A stretch of 64,000 nucleotides of DNA from Burkholderiales bacterium (GTDB taxonomy: Bacteria; Pseudomonadota; Gammaproteobacteria; Burkholderiales; Burkholderiaceae_D): the NCBI GenBank assembly GCA_016196925.1, contig JACPWS010000046.1, forward strand, positions 21,376 through 85,375, in the 5' to 3' direction. The notes under the pieces are model-generated. The model had not been told where the DNA came from. It was given only the letters and a program-made list of their open reading frames with translations, and searched no databases. A program made the translations under genes and the position numbers. Shown here one piece after another: positions 28,701 to 36,811 of this stretch. Position 1 is the stretch's first letter; every line of letters begins with the position of its first letter.

Positions 28701-29404
28701 ACGCCTCCGAGGCTTGTTACGTTTTCGAGTTTCCTTCCTTTTTTTGGGTTTGCGCATTTACTAACATCCTCCATTCAGAGGATTGCCAAACTGCTTGTTG
28801 TTGTCTAGTCTACTAGTTAGACGATGCATGTTTTTTAGACATGTCTGCGTTGTGATGGATGTGTCGGGTGCATAGTCTCGACCGCTTGGACATTGAGACA
28901 AGGGTCGCGGCGGGCAGCAAATGGACGACCAGTTTGCTGCTCGCTCTTTTTGGTGACCCGCCGCGTCACAGGTAGCGTGAATTTTCCTATTGGAACTACG
29001 TGGAACTACGGACATTCAGGCAGGGGCGATTATTAGGCGGGTATAAAAGTAAGTGAAAAATCCGGCCTCTTGCACCCGCCCGTTTTCAGTTCTTCCTTAC
29101 AGCAACTATTTTCTGTCGCTTGCCTGCCTGCCGCACCATAGCCTTGCATTGACGCCTTAAGCGATGCACAAGTCTATGCGTATCAAAGCGTTCCTGTTAC
29201 CGCAATAATGTAGGTAAAACCTGGATTTTGTATCGGTGCCACACCTATGGAAGAGTTCGAATTTCTCCCATCGACCATTCGGAGTATTACCAAACATTGT
29301 TCTCTTGGCTAGGCTGTTGAGTATGCATCGAGCGTCTTTCGCCTGCTTTTGCGATGGCGGATCGTATGTTGATTTGATGTGATGTTATTAATGGGGAATT
29401 TATT
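28701..29404. other. Long intergenic region, possible small RNA
   Basis: About 700 bp without a convincing gene. It contains the palindrome AGACATGTCT (28837-28846), an orphan terminator hairpin (28910-28953), an exact 10 bp tandem TGGAACTACG (28991-29010) and presumably the promoter of the secreted-protein gene at 29405. The open frames here have no recognisable family features. Confidence 0.45.
28875..28953 (+). ncRNA. Candidate structured small RNA with orphan terminator
   Basis: GTCTC (28875-28879) can pair with GAGAC (28895-28899), then a 12 bp stem GCGGGCAGCAAA / TTTGCTGCTCGC (28910-28944, one G-T pair) is followed by TCTTTTTGG. No coding gene precedes it, so the terminator may end a small RNA. 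GGTCG (28903) can alternatively pair with CGACC (28926) in the terminator loop. Promoter and 5' end are unknown. Confidence 0.35.
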
Positions 29405-31063
29405 ATGGATACGAACTTTTTGTCGGGCGGCTGTCGGCGCTTAAGCGTCGTGGCCGCAAGTACGTTGATGGTTGCGGCATTGGGCATAGCGCCCGCGCAT
29501 GCTATTGACAATCTTTTTTTTGAGCTTGACGCCAACGCCTTTAAAACTACTACGCGGGATGACTGGAACTCGATAAGCACCACGAAGACAACGGGAATCG
29601 TTAGCGATAGCGACCCGGCGGTATTTCGCCAGGGCTCCAAGGATATCCAGGATATTAGCCAGTGGCGTTTCGACCTCGGCTCCTCGCCACCCAAGGATGA
29701 CATGTTGCACGCCTATGCTGCCGCATACAATGCCACCGCGACTGGGAATGGGGCGACGTCAGGCGATCTGGTGATTTACTTCGGCGCCGACCGTGCTGCC
29801 TTTAACGGTACGGCCAGCCTCGGGTTCTGGTTCTTCAAGAATCCGGTTGCACGAAACAATGCGACCGGCGCCTTCGTCGATCCGAGTACCGGTTTGCCGG
29901 CGCACCACGCCGACGGGGATACCCTGATTGCCTTCGAGTACACCAACGGTGGCGCGGTGACCGGCGTGCGCGTCTTCAAATGGATGAGTGGTGCACTGTC
30001 CGACATGGGAACGATAGGGGTTTCCCCAACCAGCACGGCCGGCATGTACTGTGACGGCAGCGATCATATTTGCGGCGGAACCAATCCCGGTAACATTCCC
30101 CTTCCCTGGACTGGCACCACGGTAGCGGCTGGGCAATTCTTCGAAGGTGGCATCAACATCAGCGCCGTGGTCGGAGGCGACACTTGTTTTTCCAGTTTCA
30201 TGGCGACTAGCCGCTCGTCGGATCAGTCCAACGCCTCGATCAAGAATTTCATCCTGCACAGTTTCCCAGTGTGCCACGTGAGCGTCAGCAAGAGCTGTCC
30301 TAGTGCCAGCTTCAATGCAAGCAATAACATGGCTACATACACAATCAACGGCAAGATTTTGAACGATGGCGGCGGATTGCTGTCGTCCATTACTCTGAGC
30401 GACAACCCCGCGATCGATAGCGGTTCACTCGGTTACTTTACTTGTCTAGCTGGGACGAATACTCCTGACCCGACAAAACCGCTTGCTGCCAATAGCACAC
30501 TTGTGCCGAACGCATCGCTCTGCTACCAGGCCACGTCGACGTTAGCCACCCTGGTGACAACGGATACGGTGACGGTGACCGCCTCGACAGGTGCCGGCAC
30601 GGTGACCAATACTGCAACCGCGACCTGCCCTTCACTTGCTCCGCCGGCTGGTCTCGCGGTGACTAAGAGTTGCGACGTCGATCTGGTCGCTGCCAGCAAC
30701 GAACTGTCTGTGAAGGTCAATTACAGCGGTACAGTGCAAAATACTGGACAGGTTGCATTGAGCAATGTGAAGGTTTGTGAGGTGCACGAGGTGGTTGAGA
30801 CCAATCCCCCCACTTATCCTTGTGATGTTACACCCCATACTGAGATCAACATCGGAACGCTGGCTGTCGGGGAATCCAAACCTTACAGCGGCTTTTACGT
30901 TCCGACCAATGCATTGAACATAAACGGTGGATCGGCGCTGTTGCTGCCGCACACCGCCGTGTTCCAGGATAAGGTCGGTGGAGTGGGAACCGGGCCAGCG
31001 ATCTTTGGTAGCTTGCCTGCCGTTGCTACCCCGGTCCAGGCTACATGCCCGATGTGCCCATGA
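29405..31063 (+). CDS. Secreted protein with two DUF11-like repeats
   Basis: A 552-residue exported protein with a signal peptide (hydrophobic region to about residue 30, cleavage after APAHA). The N-terminal 250 residues are beta-rich with several cysteines (FELDANAFKTTTRDDWNSI, later QWRFDLGSSPPKDD); two C-terminal modules start with VSVSKSCPSASF (near 296) and AVTKSCDVDL (near 418) and resemble DUF11-type surface repeats with conserved Cys. No membrane anchor or sorting signal is seen; it ends in CPMCP. Gene stands alone before a terminator. Function unknown; a surface or extracellular structural protein is likely. Confidence 0.75.
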   Translation: MDTNFLSGGCRRLSVVAASTLMVAALGIAPAHAIDNLFFELDANAFKTTTRDDWNSISTTKTTGIVSDSDPAVFRQGSKDIQDISQWRFDLGSSPPKDDMLHAYAAAYNATATGNGATSGDLVIYFGADRAAFNGTASLGFWFFKNPVARNNATGAFVDPSTGLPAHHADGDTLIAFEYTNGGAVTGVRVFKWMSGALSDMGTIGVSPTSTAGMYCDGSDHICGGTNPGNIPLPWTGTTVAAGQFFEGGINISAVVGGDTCFSSFMATSRSSDQSNASIKNFILHSFPVCHVSVSKSCPSASFNASNNMATYTINGKILNDGGGLLSSITLSDNPAIDSGSLGYFTCLAGTNTPDPTKPLAANSTLVPNASLCYQATSTLATLVTTDTVTVTASTGAGTVTNTATATCPSLAPPAGLAVTKSCDVDLVAASNELSVKVNYSGTVQNTGQVALSNVKVCEVHEVVETNPPTYPCDVTPHTEINIGTLAVGESKPYSGFYVPTNALNINGGSALLLPHTAVFQDKVGGVGTGPAIFGSLPAVATPVQATCPMCP

Positions 31064-31116
31064 CCTGGAGAACCAGGCTGCCAGGGATCTAATATTTATC
31101 TGATGGAGGAAGTGGC

Positions 31117-31151
31117 AGGGGTGGGGGATATATTCCTCACCCCTTTTTTTT
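31117..31151 (+). terminator. Terminator after the DUF11-like gene
   Basis: AGGGGTG and GGGA pair with TCC and CACCCCT with one bulge, followed by eight T. It lies about 55 bp past the stop. Confidence 0.88.
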
Positions 31152-31181
31152 ACCCTCGGGCACTTAGATCAAGGAGAAGTG

Positions 31182-31685
31182 ATGAATTTCAAGGTATGGC
31201 AGATAGGCTTGGCGGTCGCGACGGCGGCACTCTCATTCGCCGGTCCAGCCTGGTATATGGCCAGGCAAGATAGCGCGGAAAATCCAATGCCATTCGCAGC
31301 AGTGCATGAACCAGTGCAGGCCGACGGGGTGTTTGCCTGGCCTTTTGCGGTCTCGAACCAGAGTGATTATACCCGCGTCGATGGACGTTGGACTGGTGTA
31401 GTCGAAATGGGACGGGGTGCAAAAGTTCAGTTCAGTTTCAACTTCCAGCAAGCGGCGGATGGCCGGCTGACGGGGAATGCAACCTTTCCTGTGGGCGAGG
31501 GCAGCATTCTGGATGGCAAGGTCGTGGGTGGCAGGCTATCGTTCAGTACGCAACACCGCCTGCAAAAAAGTGGGCAAACCCTGGTCACCAGATTTGTTGG
31601 CAACCTGTCCGATGGCGTGATCGCTCTCGATATGCAAAGCGAAGGCGGTGTCAGCAAGCTTACCCTCAATCGTGTCTCTCATTAA
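31182..31685 (+). CDS. Small exported protein of unknown function
   Basis: A 167-residue protein with an N-terminal signal or anchor (IGLAVATAALSFAGPAWYMA) and a beta-rich domain of about 115 residues (DGRWTGVVEMGRGAKVQFSF; RLTGNATFPVGEGSILDGKV) that resembles small lipocalin-like or DUF-type barrels without a precise match. AAGGAG five bases before the ATG at 31182 sets the start; a GTG at 31179 overlaps it. It follows the DUF11-like gene and is closed by its own terminator, so it forms a single-gene unit. Confidence 0.75.
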   Translation: MNFKVWQIGLAVATAALSFAGPAWYMARQDSAENPMPFAAVHEPVQADGVFAWPFAVSNQSDYTRVDGRWTGVVEMGRGAKVQFSFNFQQAADGRLTGNATFPVGEGSILDGKVVGGRLSFSTQHRLQKSGQTLVTRFVGNLSDGVIALDMQSEGGVSKLTLNRVSH

Positions 31686-31686
31686 A

Positions 31687-31715
31687 AAGCAAGCGGGAAA
31701 ATCTCCCGCTTGCTT
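31687..31715 (+). terminator. Terminator after the small exported protein
   Basis: A 12 bp stem AAGCAAGCGGGA / TCCCGCTTGCTT with a 4-5 nt loop and TTGTTGTT downstream. It begins 1 bp after the stop codon. Confidence 0.88.
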
Positions 31716-31730
31716 GTTGTTAACGCGGCC

Positions 31731-31741
31731 GGGGGGGGGGG
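31731..31741. repeat. G11 homopolymer tract
   Basis: Eleven consecutive G follow GCGGCC between the convergent genes. It is not in a coding frame; length may vary by slippage or be a sequencing uncertainty. Confidence 0.9.
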
Positions 31742-31755
31742 CTAATACTGGCCCG

Positions 31756-31789
31756 GAAGGGTGAAGCCAGGTCTGCATTCTCACCCTTC
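31756..31789 (-). terminator. Weak hairpin after the metallopeptidase gene
   Basis: GAAGGGTGA (31756-31764) pairs perfectly with TCACCCTTC (31781-31789), 22-55 bp past the minus-strand stop. There is no T run, so terminator function is doubtful. Confidence 0.35.
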
Positions 31790-31810
31790 AATCAACCCGA
31801 ACATCTTCCC

Positions 31811-33811
31811 TTATTGCACCGTAAAATTAGCGCTAGCGGTGGCAGTCAGCGATAAGCCGCTGGCGTAGCCGCTCAACTGATAGCTGCCGCTGGTATTTTT
31901 ACGGCCTATCTTGTAGCTTCCGACGGCAACGCCATTGCTGTCGGTGGTGGTCATCAATGTCGTTGTCGTGCCGTTCGGTTGCTTCACGGTGAAAGTGACC
32001 GAGGCGCCGGCCACCGCAGTGGTGCCCGACTTGACGGTGGATGTCATCTTAACCGTTTGCCCTGCAGAGTAGCTTGCCTTGTCGGTCATGACGGTGGCTT
32101 GCAGCCCTGTGCCTACCTGGTAGTTGGCGGTGGCGCTACCTGTGTAAGCGGTGGCCGAGCTATTGGCGACACTGATGCCTACCGCATTGCTGCCGGTGGC
32201 GGTGGTAGGCGAAGTGATGCTGAGCGTGGTGCTGGCGCTGGCACCCGGTGCGACCGACAGTGTAGGGGCGGCAAAACTACCGCTCCAGCCGCTCGGTGGT
32301 GTTGCCTTCAGTGCAAAGCTCGATGTGCCGCAAGCGGTATTGTCGTTATTGGTCACGGTCACGCTATAAGTCAGGGTTGTGCCTGCGCTGCCAGACAAGC
32401 TTTGGCTCGATGGCGTCAACACAGGGTTGGCGTGCCCGCAAGCCGTGGTCGTTGAGCTGTAGCTGACATTGACGCCGGCGCTGCTGCCATTCATGCTGGT
32501 TACAGTGATGCTCACGCCAGCTACCGTATCGCTATAGCTCTTGCCGACGGTCAGTGCGGGGTCGTTCCAATCAAAAGAGACGCTGTTCGGTGTCATGTCC
32601 AGCAGATTGCTCGTGTTCGGATCTGACTCTGATCCAACGTGAATTACAACGCCGCTGGTGAAATTGCTGTAATACAATGCAGTAAGGGATTGGTCGAAGC
32701 CAAGTGCGGTGCGGTATTCGACGTAGTACCAGGTGCGCGCGCCGGTGGTGGGGTCAGTACTCTTCAGTATTTTCAGTGCCTTGGGGGTCGTGTTAGTTGT
32801 TTCATAGGCATCCAGCGTGTAACTGCCGCTGCTCTGCACGTAAGTAATAGGCGCTGTGGTGGCGCTGTTCAACCAGCCGAGACGCTCTTTTTGGAACGTA
32901 TTGAAATGCCCGGTCTGGCCCGACCCGGTATCGCCCATGATGTCGCCGGAATCACCGTATTCAACTAAGGTGCAGGTGCTGCCTATCACACTGGCGCCGC
33001 ACTCTTGCGCATGCGAATGGTAGAGGCCGAAATTATGTCCGAGCTCGTGGCTGACGACTCGGATAGTTTGCAGTCCATTGATTGCGATGTCGCCCGTGGA
33101 GCCTCCCACCGTTCCCATTCCACCCCAACCGCATGTGTTGTTCTGCGGGAAAAAATAAATGTAATGGGAATAACCGGTCAAACTGATCCCCGCTGCGGTG
33201 GCGGATTGTTTGGCATAAGTGGCAATTTGGTTCAGGTCGCAACTGCTCGCGATCGGCAGGGTGAGCCAGCCATAGCCTGCACCCGCGATCGAGGTTTGCT
33301 GGAAAGAGTTTTCCTTGAAGAAGTTGTTGGACTGGGTAAATACGAGGTTATTGGCGTCCGCTACTGTAAACGGTTGGGTGGTGTTGTCCTGGAAATTCAC
33401 CAGCAACACCAAGGCCTTATGCTCACCTAAGGTATTTGGCAATGGGGCTGGTGAGGTGACCGTAAGGCTGGAGGTGCCGGTCGTGCTGACCGCCAGGACA
33501 TTGCCGGTTTGCTCACCTGTTACCTTCAACTTCATTCCTGTTTTCAGCTGCGGTGCCTTTCCTTTGAATTGAAGTTCGATCCGCTCAGTCGCGGTTTTCA
33601 GGAAATGGCGGGTGCGGCTGGTTTTATTTTCGAAGTGGTCCTCGATCAATACCTGCAATTCGCCTTGGGTTTGCACCTTGCGAGCGTTTTGTGTGGCATT
33701 TTGAGCGTGCACAGGATCTGCTGACAGGAATAATCCTGCGGCAAGTAACAGCGGGGTAAAGAATTTGGCGAGCGCGAATTGGCCGCCTGCGACAGGACGT
33801 GCTTGATGCAT
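31811..33811 (-). CDS. Secreted zinc metallopeptidase (M11/gametolysin-like) with NEW3 and Ig-like domains
   Basis: A 666-residue exported protease. Signal peptide to about residue 36 (ending PVHAQ), a short pro-region, then a metzincin-type catalytic domain with HELGHNFGLYH (zinc ligands, residues 255-265) and cysteines flanking it. A NEW3-like domain (CGTSSFALKATPPSGWSGSF) and a C-terminal Ig-like domain (VKMTSTVKSGTTAVAGASVT) follow; they may bind polymer or cell surface. Start is the ATG 33811 with GGAG seven bases before; the frame is open 13 codons further. It is convergent with the small exported gene. The long AT-rich upstream region suggests its own regulated promoter. Confidence 0.88.
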   Translation of the reverse strand: MHQARPVAGGQFALAKFFTPLLLAAGLFLSADPVHAQNATQNARKVQTQGELQVLIEDHFENKTSRTRHFLKTATERIELQFKGKAPQLKTGMKLKVTGEQTGNVLAVSTTGTSSLTVTSPAPLPNTLGEHKALVLLVNFQDNTTQPFTVADANNLVFTQSNNFFKENSFQQTSIAGAGYGWLTLPIASSCDLNQIATYAKQSATAAGISLTGYSHYIYFFPQNNTCGWGGMGTVGGSTGDIAINGLQTIRVVSHELGHNFGLYHSHAQECGASVIGSTCTLVEYGDSGDIMGDTGSGQTGHFNTFQKERLGWLNSATTAPITYVQSSGSYTLDAYETTNTTPKALKILKSTDPTTGARTWYYVEYRTALGFDQSLTALYYSNFTSGVVIHVGSESDPNTSNLLDMTPNSVSFDWNDPALTVGKSYSDTVAGVSITVTSMNGSSAGVNVSYSSTTTACGHANPVLTPSSQSLSGSAGTTLTYSVTVTNNDNTACGTSSFALKATPPSGWSGSFAAPTLSVAPGASASTTLSITSPTTATGSNAVGISVANSSATAYTGSATANYQVGTGLQATVMTDKASYSAGQTVKMTSTVKSGTTAVAGASVTFTVKQPNGTTTTLMTTTDSNGVAVGSYKIGRKNTSGSYQLSGYASGLSLTATASANFTVQ

Positions 33812-34347
33812 GGTGGATCTCCATAAAAATACATGAAAGATCCCACTCAAGACTTATTATTGAGTCGTAACTACTCTCTTTTTTCGGCGATCCGGCCATC
33901 TCGATGCTGCTGAGATCCGTGACTCTGCGTGCCCCAATCACTTGAGGGTTGCCATTTATCGAAAAGAGATCTTTCGGTTTAATGCTATTTAAATGCTTTG
34001 CGCGAACTTAATAACGCAAAACAATTTCTTGGTAGCAAATTTTTTTGCCACGTTCGATTAGACAGCGTAATTACAGCACGAGTTCCGCTGTTTTAAAAAT
34101 TCTTAAAAAATTTTTTAAATTTATTTATTCGATGGTTTCAAGCCAGAATACGCTTTTATTTTGAAGTGCACAAGGGAAAGTATTTCTGCATCGCAATAAG
34201 TATTTAAAGTCGGATGCAGCCATTTATTTGTCCCTCCCTAAAAAGTTTCATATACTTAATGGACGAGGTTTGGATTGGATCGCGCACGAATAGTTCCGAC
34301 CGGTATCTTGTACCGGCGGAAGTATTTGGCTCGCAAGAAGGAAGCAA
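33812..34347. promoter_or_regulatory. AT-rich divergent promoter region
   Basis: A 536 bp gap between the metallopeptidase and the divergent LuxR-type regulator, with marked AT-rich stretches around 33960-34200. It contains CCGGTA-TCTTG-TACCGG, a perfect 6 bp inverted repeat at 34300-34316, 31 bp before the regulator ATG, a candidate operator or leader hairpin. Promoters for both genes must lie here, but none is clear enough to place. Confidence 0.5.
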
Positions 34348-34974
34348 ATGTCCAATATTACGGTGCTGAACGGGTGTAACGACGTCTCTGTTCAGGAATC
34401 ACTGCGGACTGCTCTGGATTTGCATGAAGGAATCAGCCTGCTGGACGAGGTCTGGGATGATGACATGCAACTCTTGGCTCTTGCGCGTAACTTGAAACCG
34501 GACGTGTTTTTGATGGAAGCGGCATGTCATTCTATCGATGGGGTGTCGTTGCTGCTTCAAGTCCACGTGGCAAGCCCGGTGACGAAGATACTACTGTTTT
34601 GTGAATCCTGGGGACGTCAGGATGTCGTCGAGGCCCTGGGGAATGGCGCCAAAGGTTGCATAGGAAAAACATCTGCGCCGGCGCAATGGCTGAAAGCCAT
34701 ACGTTTGATTCATGACGGCGATATCTGGATCGATAGGCATTTGCTGGCGGAGGCGCTGATTGCCTTGTTACACGATATCCCAGGCAAATATCATTTGCTG
34801 GAATCGAAGCCGGAAATATTGACGGAAAGAGAGCGGGAAGTCGTCCGTTGGGTCGAACTGGGCATGACAAATAAAGAAATTGCACGACAGATGAATATCA
34901 GTGACACCACAGTGAAGACCCATCTTCAGCATATCTTCGGCAAATTGCACATAGGGCGACGCTCGATGTTGTGA
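34348..34974 (+). CDS. NarL/LuxR-family response regulator with degenerate receiver
   Basis: A 208-residue two-domain regulator. The C-terminal LuxR HTH (about 150-206) is intact: LTEREREVVRWVELGMTNKE then IARQMNISDTTVKTHLQHIF. The N-terminal receiver is recognisable but altered: the phospho-acceptor position reads FLMEAACHSIDG, with Glu 57 where Asp is normal, and the usual acidic pair after strand 1 is replaced by LNGCND; the conserved Lys (GCIGKTS) is kept. AAGGA precedes the ATG. No partner kinase is adjacent. Glu may mimic constant phosphorylation, or the domain may sense something else. It could control the divergent metallopeptidase or the nearby Tad locus. Confidence 0.88.
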   Translation: MSNITVLNGCNDVSVQESLRTALDLHEGISLLDEVWDDDMQLLALARNLKPDVFLMEAACHSIDGVSLLLQVHVASPVTKILLFCESWGRQDVVEALGNGAKGCIGKTSAPAQWLKAIRLIHDGDIWIDRHLLAEALIALLHDIPGKYHLLESKPEILTEREREVVRWVELGMTNKEIARQMNISDTTVKTHLQHIFGKLHIGRRSML

Positions 34975-35154
34975 TGCACCTCCTTTTTTCGCGGCCAATT
35001 ACTCTTGCCGCTCAAGTTCCAACGTCATCGCATCTCCGCTACCTTCACTCTGCGGAAACGCTTTGAGACGTGGCCGTGGTGGGCAGCGGAAGAGGATGTC
35101 CATTCTTTGTGAAAAACCATCTTCTTGTGTCTTGTTGCAGGTTTTAAGTAGTCA

Positions 35155-35346
35155 CGGATTTATTCCGATTTCGTCATCTCCGCGAAAACGGGGACACACC
35201 TAAGCGTTTGATTTACATGGACTTCCCCTTGCAGGGCGCGCTTGAGCATGCATGCTCAAGTCGTTGCGCGGGCGGGTAGCTTGCTACCCGAATTCCCCGC
35301 TACACCTTTCGCGGGAATGACGCCTTTTGATTTAATCTGCGTTTCC
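35155..35346. repeat. Tad-locus intergenic repeat, copy 1 (long form)
   Basis: Starts GGATTTATTCCGATTTCGTCAT, CTCCGCGAAAACGGGG and ends TTCGCGGGAATGACGC plus TTTAATCTGCG. The body contains a 20 bp perfect palindrome (35241-35260, CTTGAGCATG mirrored) and the hairpin GGGTAGC-TT-GCTACCC (35274-35289). It follows the TPR lipoprotein gene directly and may fold into a terminator-like structure. About 190 bp, shared in full only with the copy at 51353. Confidence 0.8.
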
Positions 35347-36741
35347 TTAACGCTTCACTTCGCTGCTGGCTAAATGTAGCGTTGGTTCCTGAGCGGGGCC
35401 TAACAGCGCCAGTTGCGTTTTTATATCTTTTCCCAGCACCAGCCGGAGATCGGTGTTGTTGCGCAGGTGTTCGCTCTGTACCAGGATAGGCGTCTTGAGC
35501 ATCCGCTTGCTTAGCATGAGAGCCTGCCCCTGAAATGTCGCCCGATATTGGATGATGGTCTGCGGCTCACGATATGGTTTGATGTTGGTGAGTCTTGCGG
35601 AGGGTAAGCCGCGCGACACCAGCGTTTTTCCGACTTTTTTCGCCATCCCGGTGACCCCGTTGCCGTTTGCTATTTCCAGACGAAAAGCCTTGGTTTGTTC
35701 CTGCGCGGCTAACTGTGTTGCCGGCGATGCTATAGCCGGCGCTATAGCCGGTACAACAGCCGGTACAACAGCCGGTACGGGGCGGATTGCCGTCTTGGCG
35801 AAATTAATCGGCGGCATGGCCAGCGCCTGGTTAAGCGTGAACGCCAATGCTGGCGGGCCGGCGAGTTGCGTGAGGTCTGCGATCTGCAGCGACTGCGCTG
35901 CCTGCGTGACCGGTTGCGACAAATCGATAGGCATGCTGGTTTCTGTCGGTGCGATTTCTATACTTTTTGCAACGGAGAGCGCAATGCTGTCATGCAGGAC
36001 AGGTAATTGATAAGGTGTGAAAATGTTAACGAGAGCAATCGATTTTGGTTCTGTGAGCAGAATCGGGCCGGCCGCGCTGCCGGTAATGGCCGTAGACGGC
36101 GTGGCGATTTCAGCCGTACTGGAAACGGGCGGGGCGATAGCTGCGGGAGCCGGATTGACGGCCGCCATAGCGGGTGATTTTTCAATGCGTGCTGCTGCGG
36201 CGGAATTCAATTCTTCTGCCCGTAGGAAAGCCAGACGCGATTTTTTTGTATCGCCCAGTTGCCGGTAGACCGCTCCCAGATTATTGTAAGCGCGCTGGTT
36301 GTCCGGCTCCAGCGCGACGGTTTTTTCATAGGCCGTTACCGCATCGGCGAAATTACCCTGCAAATAATAGGTATAGCCGAGATTGTTATACACGCGCGCC
36401 ACGTCGGGTACGATCTTTAGCGCGGCGCTCAATTCGCTGATGGCTTCGTTAAATTTGCCTTGTTTTGAATACACCACGCCGAGCGCATTGCGGGCGTCCA
36501 CGTAGCTGGCGCTCTGTCTGATTGCATTGCGGTAGGCTTCTGCCGCCAGCTCCAGGCGGTTTTGTCCGAGGTAATAACGCCCCAGTTGATAATAGCCAAG
36601 CGCGGTTTTGTCGGCGCCGCTGACTTTCATCAGCGGTTCTATGCGCGTTTTGGATAGCGGTGGTGTCGTGTCCGTCGTGCTGCAACTGAACAGGACGGGC
36701 AAGGCGCCGATTAAGGGGAGAAGGAAGTAATTTTTTTTCAT
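35347..36741 (-). CDS. tadD: TPR lipoprotein with LytR_C domain, TadD-like
   Basis: A 464-residue lipoprotein: signal with lipobox near Cys 20 (PVLFSCSTT), four or more TPR repeats near residues 45-175 (YYQLGRYYLGQNRLELAAEA; YNNLGYTYYLQGNFADAVTA; YNNLGAVYRQLGDTKKSRLA), a Pro/Ala-rich linker with four 12 bp tandem repeats, and a C-terminal LytR_C-like domain (LEIANGNGVTGMAKKVGKTL). TPR lipoproteins (TadD) help assemble Tad pili; the added LytR_C part may contact cell wall polymers. Start at 36741 has AAAGGTG six bases upstream. It is the last gene of the Tad locus. Confidence 0.85.
   Translation of the reverse strand: MKKNYFLLPLIGALPVLFSCSTTDTTPPLSKTRIEPLMKVSGADKTALGYYQLGRYYLGQNRLELAAEAYRNAIRQSASYVDARNALGVVYSKQGKFNEAISELSAALKIVPDVARVYNNLGYTYYLQGNFADAVTAYEKTVALEPDNQRAYNNLGAVYRQLGDTKKSRLAFLRAEELNSAAAARIEKSPAMAAVNPAPAAIAPPVSSTAEIATPSTAITGSAAGPILLTEPKSIALVNIFTPYQLPVLHDSIALSVAKSIEIAPTETSMPIDLSQPVTQAAQSLQIADLTQLAGPPALAFTLNQALAMPPINFAKTAIRPVPAVVPAVVPAIAPAIASPATQLAAQEQTKAFRLEIANGNGVTGMAKKVGKTLVSRGLPSARLTNIKPYREPQTIIQYRATFQGQALMLSKRMLKTPILVQSEHLRNNTDLRLVLGKDIKTQLALLGPAQEPTLHLASSEVKR
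35729..35776 (-). repeat. 12 bp tandem repeats inside the TPR lipoprotein gene
   Basis: Four 12 bp units (GCTATAGCCGGC, GCTATAGCCGGT and twice ACAACAGCCGGT on the plus strand) encode a repeated four-residue Pro-Ala-hydrophobic unit in the linker. Copy number could vary without a frameshift. Confidence 0.85.
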
Positions 36742-36811
36742 GATGCACACCTTTTTCTGCCTTTAATCGGGTTGCAAGCGAGGGCTTGCAACCCGGATAC
36801 TAGTCGTTGAA

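Noticed and set aside
28761..29015. 84-residue minus-strand frame after the mini-island
   Set aside because: No ribosome site, no family resemblance, and it overlaps the orphan terminator hairpin.
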